From positions 62,001-126,000 of the forward strand of contig NZ_FZLN01000004.1 in the NCBI RefSeq assembly GCF_900197575.1: a DNA stretch of 64,000 bases, read 5' to 3'. Below the pieces are notes generated by a model, which searched no databases, was not told where the DNA came from, and saw only the letters and a program-made list of their open reading frames with translations. The first letter of the stretch is position 1. Each line of letters starts with the position of its first letter. Below, in pieces: positions 57,283 to 64,000 of this stretch. This DNA comes from Acinetobacter apis. GTDB lineage: Bacteria; Pseudomonadota; Gammaproteobacteria; Pseudomonadales; Moraxellaceae. A program made the position numbers and the translations under genes.

Positions 57283-58830
57283 ATGACGGACGCTAAGGTT
57301 GGCAAGATCCCGCATATCTTGGTTATTATGGATGGAGTAGGTCACCGTGAAGCCGTTGAAGACAACGCTTTTTTGGCAGCAAAAACACCTAATTTGACCG
57401 CATTGAAACAAAAACATCCGCATGGTTTAATTTCTGGTTCTGGTGAAGATGTCGGCTTGCCTGATGGGCAAATGGGGAACTCGGAAGTTGGACATATGAA
57501 TCTTGGTGCAGGCCGTGTGCTTTATCAAGATTTCACACGCATTACCAAAGATATTCGTACTGGTGATTTCTTTGAAAACCAAGTATTGGTGAATGCGGTT
57601 GAAAAAGCAAAAGCAGCTCAAGGCGCCGTGCATATCATTGGCTTGCTTTCTGCAGGCGGTGTTCATGCGCATGAAGACCATATTGTTGCCATGTGTAAAC
57701 TTGCACTAGAACGTTCAGCAACCGTGTATTTACATGCGTTTTTAGATGGACGTGATACGCCACCAAAAAGTGCTGAATCTTCGCTTAAAAAACTCAATGA
57801 TTTGTTTGCAAGTTATGAACATAAAGGCCGCATTGTCACGATGATTGGTCGCTACTTTGCAATGGATCGTGATAATCGTTGGGATCGCGTGGAACAAGCA
57901 TATCGCTTGTTAACAGAAGGTGAGGCATTACGTACAGCTACAACGCCTGAAGACGGTTTAGCACAAGCCTATGCAGCAGATGAAACCGATGAATTTGTTA
58001 AAGCGACTCGAATTGGCGATAAAACACCGATTCAAGATGGCGATAGCGTCGTGTTTATGAACTTCCGTGCAGACCGTGCTCGAGAATTGACGCGTGCATT
58101 TGTTGAAGATGGTTTTACAGGCTTTGAACGTAAAGTACAGCCAAAATTATCTGAATTTGTCATGTTAACGCGTTACCAAGCGACTATTCATGCACCTGTT
58201 GCTTATATGCCGGGCGAGTTACACAACAGTTTAGGTGAGTATTTATCAAACTTGGGTAAAACCCAGCTTCGAATTGCTGAAACTGAAAAGTATGCTCATG
58301 TAACATTCTTCTTTAGCGGTGGCCGAGAAGATGAATATCCAGGTGAAACACGGATTTTAGTACCATCACCGAATGTAGCAACATATGACTTAAAACCTGA
58401 AATGAGCGCATTTGAAGTCACAGACAAAGTGGTTGAGGCGATTGAATCTGAAGCATTTGATCTTATCGTCATTAACTATGCAAATGGTGATATGGTTGGG
58501 CATACAGGTGTCTTTGATGCAGCAGTTAAAGCAGTAGAAACGGTAGATACATGTGTTGGCCGTGTTTATGATGCAGTAACTGCAAAGAAAGGACACATGA
58601 TTGTTACAGCAGATCATGGTAATGTAGAGCAAATGCAGGATTATGAAAGTGGTCAGTTGCATACACAACATACCACAGAGCCTGTACCGTTTATTTATGT
58701 TGGCCCAACGCAAGCAACGATTGCAAGTGGCGGGATTTTGGCAGATGTTGCCCCAACGTTGTTAAGTTTAATGAAATTGCCGATTCCTAAAGAAATGGAA
58801 GGACGTAATCTGATTACTTTGACAACGTAA
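57283..58830 (+). CDS. gpmI: 2,3-bisphosphoglycerate-independent phosphoglycerate mutase
   Basis: Manganese-dependent glycolytic enzyme. Seen: VIMDGVG at the N-terminus, the phosphoserine Ser67 in [16 protein letters not shown], and the C-terminal metal site with [10 protein letters not shown]. 515 residues, normal. Followed 18 bp later by the ctp gene, as often found. Confidence 0.96.
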   Translation: MTDAKVGKIPHILVIMDGVGHREAVEDNAFLAAKTPNLTALKQKHPHGLISGSGEDVGLPDGQMGNSEVGHMNLGAGRVLYQDFTRITKDIRTGDFFENQVLVNAVEKAKAAQGAVHIIGLLSAGGVHAHEDHIVAMCKLALERSATVYLHAFLDGRDTPPKSAESSLKKLNDLFASYEHKGRIVTMIGRYFAMDRDNRWDRVEQAYRLLTEGEALRTATTPEDGLAQAYAADETDEFVKATRIGDKTPIQDGDSVVFMNFRADRARELTRAFVEDGFTGFERKVQPKLSEFVMLTRYQATIHAPVAYMPGELHNSLGEYLSNLGKTQLRIAETEKYAHVTFFFSGGREDEYPGETRILVPSPNVATYDLKPEMSAFEVTDKVVEAIESEAFDLIVINYANGDMVGHTGVFDAAVKAVETVDTCVGRVYDAVTAKKGHMIVTADHGNVEQMQDYESGQLHTQHTTEPVPFIYVGPTQATIASGGILADVAPTLLSLMKLPIPKEMEGRNLITLTT

Positions 58831-58847
58831 GTACAAAAGGATGATGA

Positions 58848-60050
58848 ATGACTCAGCAACTCAAAGCCCTCTGCCTATGGATCAGCTTAATGGGTTGCTC
58901 AAGTTATTCGCTTGCTGCTGAGCCCGTGCTTGCGCAGCAAGCTGCTGCAACAGATGAAGACAATACAGATAACCTATTGTTAACACAAGAAATACCTGTA
59001 GAGTCGATTCAGCGTTTTGTGCAAATTTATGCGCTAGTTAAAGAAAATTATGTCGATGAAAAACCAGATGATCAGCTCTTTGAGCAAGCAATTCGTGGCT
59101 TGGTCGGCGGATTAGACAAGTATTCACGATATTTATCTGCAGAAGATTATAAGCAATTATTACAATATACCGAAGGCGATTTAGCATCAGTCGATTTTGA
59201 TTTGCAATACGATAAATCACGTCATCAATGGTATATCCAAGGTTTACGTGGTTCGGCAGATTCTTTGAAATTGGGCTTAGCCAATGGCATGTTGGTCTAT
59301 AAGCTAGATAATCAAGAGTTAAAAGGGCTTAATCCAGAACAGGTCCGTAATATTTTATATGGCTCTGTAGGTACTGTGCTTAATGTGCAAACATCACCAT
59401 CAAGCCCCGCAATTACTGTAGTTCGAAACAAAAAAATTGAAATAGAAATTAGCCAAACTTTATTAAAAAATCAGGTTCTAGTGATTAAAGTACCTGTGTT
59501 TCAACAAGAAACAGCCAATGAAATTAAAAATATCTTAGAAGAATATGCACGAAACAAGCAAAAAATTAATGTGGTGTTGTTTGATTTGCGAAATAACCCT
59601 GGCGGTTTGCTTTCAGCAGCAGTCGAAACAGCAGATTTGTTTTTAAATAATGGTGTTATTGTCAGTACCAAAAGCCGTTCAGAAGGCAGTCAAACCTTTC
59701 AAGCTTTACCCAATAAAGAGTTTAAAGATTTAAAATTAGGTATTTTGATTAATCATCGTTCTGCATCTGCAGCGGAAGTCTTTACAGCTGCTTTAAAAGA
59801 CCATTCACGGGCTTGGGTGATGGGTGAAAAAAGCTATGGCAAAGGTGTAGTGCAAAAATTATTTCCTTTGCCCAATGGCGCAGCCATTCAAATGACGGTT
59901 TCACATTATTTTACCCCCAATGGCAGCATGATTGATGGTATTGGTATTGAGCCGAATGAAAAAATACCATTGGCTGCCGATGTGAAAGACAGCCAATATA
60001 TTGATAATGTGACCGAAAGTTTACTTAAACACCAAACGCCAAACGAATAG
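58848..60050 (+). CDS. S41-family C-terminal processing peptidase
   Basis: Periplasmic serine protease, 400 residues. Seen: signal peptide region LWISLMGCSSYSLA (with a lipobox-like MGCS), the N-terminal Ctp pattern YVDEKPDDQLFEQAIRGLVGGLDKYSRYLS, a degenerate PDZ part, and the catalytic dyad Ser in NHRSASAAEVFTAAL with Lys in GEKSYGKGVVQ. Linked to gpmI by an 18-bp gap. Confidence 0.9.
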   Translation: MTQQLKALCLWISLMGCSSYSLAAEPVLAQQAAATDEDNTDNLLLTQEIPVESIQRFVQIYALVKENYVDEKPDDQLFEQAIRGLVGGLDKYSRYLSAEDYKQLLQYTEGDLASVDFDLQYDKSRHQWYIQGLRGSADSLKLGLANGMLVYKLDNQELKGLNPEQVRNILYGSVGTVLNVQTSPSSPAITVVRNKKIEIEISQTLLKNQVLVIKVPVFQQETANEIKNILEEYARNKQKINVVLFDLRNNPGGLLSAAVETADLFLNNGVIVSTKSRSEGSQTFQALPNKEFKDLKLGILINHRSASAAEVFTAALKDHSRAWVMGEKSYGKGVVQKLFPLPNGAAIQMTVSHYFTPNGSMIDGIGIEPNEKIPLAADVKDSQYIDNVTESLLKHQTPNE

Positions 60051-60093
60051 TGTTTAAATAATTGATATTCATTTATTTTTGAGGTTTTTAAGT

Positions 60094-61296
60094 TTATGCA
60101 TTGGTTTTAGGGAGGAAAAAGGTTGCTAATCCAAGTAACGGGATAAATGAGCACACTTTAAATACCCATTCAATCCCATATTGGTCTGCAAACATACCTA
60201 TTCCAGCTGCTGCGATCCCACTTATTCCGAACATAAAACCAAACATGACTCCTGCAACCATGCCTACGCGTCCAGGAACTGCTTCTTGTGCATAAACCAC
60301 CATTGCTGAAAAAGCAGAAGACAGAATAAGTCCTGCAACCATTGCAAAAATAACCGTCCAAAATAAATTTGCATAAGGTAATAAGATCGCAAATGGGATC
60401 ATGCCTAAAAACGAGATCCAAATTACAGCTTTACGTCCAACTTTATCCCCAATGGGTCCACCAGCAAAAGTTCCAACTGCACTGGCTGCTAAAAATGCAA
60501 ACAAATACAGTTGTGCATGCTGTAAGGAGATATGAAATTTATCTATCAAATAAAAAGTATAATAATTACTTAGACTTGCAATATATGTGAACTTTGCAAA
60601 CATCAACAATGACATAATCGCCAAAGCACGTATGAATATGTTCCCTTGTAGTTTATAAGGCGTAGCTACTGCGCGGGTTAACATTTTCTGTGTATATTGA
60701 ACAGTCCACTGACTCACTTTAAATAAGATAAATATTGCAAGAATTACAAACCCTATAAACCAAGCAGTTGCGATTTGTCCATTCGGCACAATAATGATAG
60801 CAGCTAACAATGGACCGATGGCAGAGCCTGAATTGCCACCTACTTGAAATGCTGATTGTGCTGTACCAAATCGGCCACCTGATGCCAATCGTGCGACACG
60901 AGATGCTTCTGGATGAAAAGCTGATGAGCCTATGCCAATAAAAATAGCTGAGATTAATACAACGACAAAACTTGGCGCAATTGCCAATAATCCAATTCCA
61001 ATCAAGGTAATCACCATTCCTATTGGTAATAAATAGGGTTTAGGATTTTTATCTGTATACAGGCCGATCCATGGCTGTAGTAATGAGGCTGTAATTTGAT
61101 AAACAAGCGTGATTAGCCCCACTTGTGTAAAACTCAGCGAAAAATTTTCTTTTAATAATGGATAGATTGCAGGCAGTATCGCTTGAATTAAATCATTGAG
61201 AAAATGTGCAGATGCAATCGCACAAATGATGGAAACAACCATTTTTTGTTTTTGTGTATTTTCTATCTTCAAAGCCTTTTGAGCAGATCCTTGCAT
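60094..61296 (-). CDS. MFS efflux transporter, Fsr (fosmidomycin resistance)-like
   Basis: Twelve-helix transporter of 400 residues. Seen: SAHFLNDLIQAILPAIYPLLKE, LIYQI-type helix 2, and GIGSSAFHPEASRVARLASG, the loop typical of Fsr. In E. coli Fsr exports fosmidomycin; natural substrates are unknown. The divergent AraC gene 112 bp away is the likely regulator. Basic N-terminal tail before the first helix. Confidence 0.88.
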   Translation of the reverse strand: MQGSAQKALKIENTQKQKMVVSIICAIASAHFLNDLIQAILPAIYPLLKENFSLSFTQVGLITLVYQITASLLQPWIGLYTDKNPKPYLLPIGMVITLIGIGLLAIAPSFVVVLISAIFIGIGSSAFHPEASRVARLASGGRFGTAQSAFQVGGNSGSAIGPLLAAIIIVPNGQIATAWFIGFVILAIFILFKVSQWTVQYTQKMLTRAVATPYKLQGNIFIRALAIMSLLMFAKFTYIASLSNYYTFYLIDKFHISLQHAQLYLFAFLAASAVGTFAGGPIGDKVGRKAVIWISFLGMIPFAILLPYANLFWTVIFAMVAGLILSSAFSAMVVYAQEAVPGRVGMVAGVMFGFMFGISGIAAAGIGMFADQYGIEWVFKVCSFIPLLGLATFFLPKTNA

Positions 61297-61408
61297 TACA
61301 TATCATTCCCTTGGTTGATGAATATGGTATTTTAATTTGTCATCTGTATGCTTAAGTTCCAATAATCATCGCATAAGTGACATTTTAAATGTTTAATTTG
61401 AGGCCTTT

Positions 61409-62176
61409 GTGAGTCAATCTATTATATCTTCCGAAAAGCTTATGGTTGGACTCGGTTCTCAATATGCTTATCAGAGTGTTATTGCACCACATACACACAA
61501 TCAAGCACAACTCTTGTATGCTTCTGAAGGTATTATCCGCGTTTATACTCCAGATAATGTTTGGGTGATTCCTCCTCAGTACGCTTTATGGATTCCTGCA
61601 AATATTGAACATCGCGTAGTCTCTCTAAGCAATGTTTGTTTAAGTACCGTTTTAGTTGAGAAAAAAGCTGCCAATTTACTCGGTCAAACATGTTTTATTG
61701 TTCGGGTCAGTCACTTGTTACGTGAGTTAATTTTACGTCTTAACCAGCCAAACCGTTTAGACTTAAACAAAAACGAGCAAGATGAAGCCATTGAAAAATC
61801 TTTACAAATCCTAATTTTCGATGAAATTAAACACGCTTTCACCGTTCCCATGACCATTCCTTGGCCAAAAGATGCGCGTTTAATTCGAATTTGTGAAGAG
61901 CTGATGCAACATCCCAACACCTATAAAAACTTAACCTTTTGGGCAGATCAGATTGGTACAAGTAGTCGAACATTAATTCGCTTATTTCAAAAAGAAACAG
62001 GACTAAATTATCGTGCTTGGATTCAGCAAATGCATATTGCGCTTGCTTTAGGAAAATTATCACGTGGTGAATCTATTTCACAAATTGCATCATCTTTGGG
62101 CTATTGTAGTAGCAGTGCTTTTAGTGCCATGTTTAAAAAACACTTGAATGAATCTCCTCAGTATTTCAGGAAATAA
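61409..62176 (+). CDS. AraC-family transcriptional regulator
   Basis: 255 residues with an N-terminal cupin (HTHNQAQLLYASEGIIRVYTP) and C-terminal AraC DNA-binding domain with two helix-turn-helices (TFWADQIGTSSRTLIRLFQK, SISQIASSLGYCSSSAFSAM). Starts at GTG. It is divergent from the Fsr-like transporter, so it probably controls it in response to a small ligand. Confidence 0.9.
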   Translation: MSQSIISSEKLMVGLGSQYAYQSVIAPHTHNQAQLLYASEGIIRVYTPDNVWVIPPQYALWIPANIEHRVVSLSNVCLSTVLVEKKAANLLGQTCFIVRVSHLLRELILRLNQPNRLDLNKNEQDEAIEKSLQILIFDEIKHAFTVPMTIPWPKDARLIRICEELMQHPNTYKNLTFWADQIGTSSRTLIRLFQKETGLNYRAWIQQMHIALALGKLSRGESISQIASSLGYCSSSAFSAMFKKHLNESPQYFRK

Positions 62177-62304
62177 GCAGGACGGTTGGTATTTGATATT
62201 AAAAATTGAGAAAAATAAAATTTATTAATCCAATTAAACGCAAACCATCAACACATGAATTGCGGTGTGTTTGAAATACTTTAGGGAAGTGATCATTTAT
62301 GGCA

Positions 62305-62353
62305 ACAAGCTAAAGTTTAACTGCAAAAACAGACACTTTAGCTTGTATTTTTA
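62305..62353. terminator. Terminator between araC-type gene and pilR
   Basis: Perfect 12-bp stem ACAAGCTAAAGT / ACTTTAGCTTGT with an 18-base loop and a following T-rich stretch, between the convergent araC-type gene and pilR. Confidence 0.75.
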
Positions 62354-62384
62354 TTTGCATTACATCGGTTAATGCAAGCTGTTA

Positions 62385-63809
62385 TTAGTATTCTTTCGCA
62401 TCGTCTAAGCCAAACTTTTTTAAACGATAACGTAGGGAACGAAAGGACATATTAAGTTTTTTTGCAGCCTGCGTGCGATTCCAATAGGTTTGGTTAAGCG
62501 TGTCAATTAAAATGCTTTTTTCAATCGATTCAAGGTAGGCTTCAAGCCCGTCTTCAAGCAGATTGGCTTGTGGCACATCAATTGGTGCAGAAACAGCCTT
62601 GTAGGATACTTGCTGTGGCTCAGGCGAGCTCTGTGGCGCTGCGATCACTTTGGTTTGAATAGGAAGGTGGATTAAATCAATTGCGACCCCATCACATAAC
62701 GTAATCGCTTTTTCTAACACATTCCTTAACTCACGAATATTGCCATGATATGGCTGCTGATTTAGCCATGCTTTGGCATCAGTGGTGAGCTCTTTTTTTG
62801 TTTCTTGCCATTCTTGGCAAATTTCAGCTATAAAATGTTCCGCCAATAACATGATGTCTTCACCACGTTCACGCAGTGGAGGTAAATAAATGTCCATGAC
62901 ATGTAAACGGAAGAATAAATCTTGTCTAAAACGACCTTGATGTACCAATTGTTCTAAATTTTGATGGGTGGCACTGATAATGCGAAAGTCTACAGGAATT
63001 TCTGTATCTGTTCCTAAAGGACGTATTTTCTTTTCTTGAACAGCACGTAAAAGTTTGACTTGCATATTCAACGGCAGTTCAGCAATTTCATCTAAAAATA
63101 GTGTGCCGCCATCTGCCGCTAAAATTAAACCAACTTTATTTTGATGTGCGCCTGTAAAACTGCCTTTGGCATAACCAAAAAACTCGCTTTCCATCAATTC
63201 ACTTGGAATAGCACCACAGTTAATTGCAACAAAAGGGCTGTCTTTGCGCGGGCTATGTTGATGAATAAGGCGAGCTGCAACTTCTTTTCCTGTGCCTGAC
63301 TCACCTGTAATAAACACAGGGGCTTGTGTTTGCGCCATTTTTTTTAAATCAGAACGCAGTTTTTGAATGACAGGGGACGTACCAATTAATGTTTGGCTCG
63401 CATCAAATGAATCGTTTTGACCATCCGTTTGTAAGTTTTGGTATTGAATGACTTTATTGAGTAATTTTTTGAGTGCATCGGTATCAATCGGTTTATTGAT
63501 AAAATCAAAAGCGCCTGCTTTTAAGGCATCAATAGCAAGATCCATGTTGCCATGAGCTGTTAGTACAGCAATGGGTAAATGATCATAATTTTGGACCACA
63601 TGATGTACCAACTCAAGACCACTGCCATCAGGCAAGTGAATATCGGTAATACATGCATCATAACTTTGTTTTTTTAACTTGAGTTTTGCTTGGCTAATGG
63701 TGTGCGCCACTTCAGAACGTATGCCTAAGCGTTTTAAACTCATTTGAATCAGCATACATAAATCGACTTCATCGTCAATAAGAAGGACGATGGGTAAGTT
63801 GTTTTTCAT
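62385..63809 (-). CDS. pilR: Sigma-54-dependent response regulator PilR
   Basis: Activator of type IV pilin genes with its kinase PilS. Seen: receiver with Asp56 (CITDIHLPDGSG), AAA+ domain with Walker A GESGTGKE and the sigma-54 loop GSFTGA, then a Fis-type helix-turn-helix (NRTQAAKKLNMSFRSLRYRL). 474 residues. The pilS end lies 15 bp upstream in the same direction. PilR identity rests on the adjoining kinase and on full-length similarity of layout. Confidence 0.9.
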   Translation of the reverse strand: MKNNLPIVLLIDDEVDLCMLIQMSLKRLGIRSEVAHTISQAKLKLKKQSYDACITDIHLPDGSGLELVHHVVQNYDHLPIAVLTAHGNMDLAIDALKAGAFDFINKPIDTDALKKLLNKVIQYQNLQTDGQNDSFDASQTLIGTSPVIQKLRSDLKKMAQTQAPVFITGESGTGKEVAARLIHQHSPRKDSPFVAINCGAIPSELMESEFFGYAKGSFTGAHQNKVGLILAADGGTLFLDEIAELPLNMQVKLLRAVQEKKIRPLGTDTEIPVDFRIISATHQNLEQLVHQGRFRQDLFFRLHVMDIYLPPLRERGEDIMLLAEHFIAEICQEWQETKKELTTDAKAWLNQQPYHGNIRELRNVLEKAITLCDGVAIDLIHLPIQTKVIAAPQSSPEPQQVSYKAVSAPIDVPQANLLEDGLEAYLESIEKSILIDTLNQTYWNRTQAAKKLNMSFRSLRYRLKKFGLDDAKEY

Positions 63810-63824
63810 AATGCCCCACTGTAT

Positions 63825-64000
63825 TTAAATATTTATCTCTGCAAGCGGACATTCAATGCGAAAGCAGGTGGTGTTATCCTGTCTGCTATAACTCAATGTT
63901 GCTTGGTTGGCTTCACACAAACTGCGAGATAAATAAAGCCCTAGGCCAGTACCCTTAGGCTCGGTTGTAAAAAAAGGATCAAATAAACTTGCTGCATGTA
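63825..64000 (-). CDS. pilS: PilS-like sensor kinase, 3' end (partial)
   Basis: Partial gene, entering from beyond the window end. The minus strand reads HAASLFDPFFTTEPKG then GTGLGLYLSRSLC and ends at TAA 63825-63827: the F and G2 boxes of a histidine kinase ATPase domain. It immediately precedes pilR in the same direction, as in pilS-pilR. Confidence 0.85.
   Translation of the reverse strand, partial: HAASLFDPFFTTEPKGTGLGLYLSRSLCEANQATLSYSRQDNTTCFRIECPLAEINI

Overview
The window is Acinetobacter chromosome (low GC, Acinetobacter-type WaaA, GuaA, ParC, CrbS/CrbR, OprD-type porin and PilSR gene content). The main event in it is a complete Tn7-like transposon of 17,613 bp (27872-45484) inserted in the competence helicase gene comM. 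The element has 26-bp terminal inverted repeats starting TGTCA (24 of 26 identical), is flanked by the 5-bp direct repeat GCCTC, and splits comM into two pieces that would rejoin in frame as a 497-residue protein.

Layout. 1-27215 is ordinary chromosome: waaA-rsmE, an MscS channel, the CrbR/CrbS acetate-switch two-component pair, a medium-chain dehydrogenase, guaA, a three-lipoprotein operon (CsgG-like, DUF4810, GNA1162), a LOG protein, a TerC/CBS membrane protein, YchJ, a TRIC-type channel, two MFS transporters, parC (Ser84 and Glu88, the unmutated quinolone positions), an acyl-CoA ligase, two small membrane proteins, ppa, an OprD porin and a TorF-type porin. 27216-27871 is the 3' part of comM. 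27872-45484 is the transposon. 45485-46327 is the 5' part of comM. 46328-64000 is chromosome again: glnK-amtB, nrdR-ribD-DNA methylase-ribE, holC-pepA, lptF-lptG, gpmI-ctp, an fsr-like transporter with a divergent AraC regulator, and pilR with the 3' end of pilS running off the window.

Inside the transposon. Reading inward from the left end are tnsA-, tnsB-, tnsC- and tniQ-like genes (tniC-tniA-tniB-tniD in Tn6022/AbaR naming), then a protein with six putative zinc ribbons (tniE position) and a coiled-coil membrane protein of unknown role. Reading inward from the right end is a 605-residue protein whose layout resembles Tn7 TnsE. Between them is metal cargo: an arsenic block (arsR-arsC-acr3-arsH plus a divergent second, glutaredoxin-type arsC) and a cation block (MerR regulator divergent from a CDF transporter with two HMA-like domains, followed by feoA-feoB-lspA and a broken MFS gene). 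I see no antibiotic-resistance gene, integron or insertion sequence, so this looks like a metal-only relative of the AbaR resistance islands.

How it fits together. TnsA/TnsB-like proteins would cut and join at the ends, the TnsC-like ATPase would link them to a target selector, and the TniQ-like and/or zinc-ribbon protein would pick comM. The TnsE-like protein, if real, would offer a second target route. Arsenate would be reduced by two different ArsC types and arsenite pumped out by Acr3 under ArsR; the MerR protein would switch the CDF-feoAB-lspA operon from a promoter with a 20-bp spacer. The cost to the host is loss of intact ComM, which in other bacteria is a branch-migration helicase needed for efficient natural transformation.
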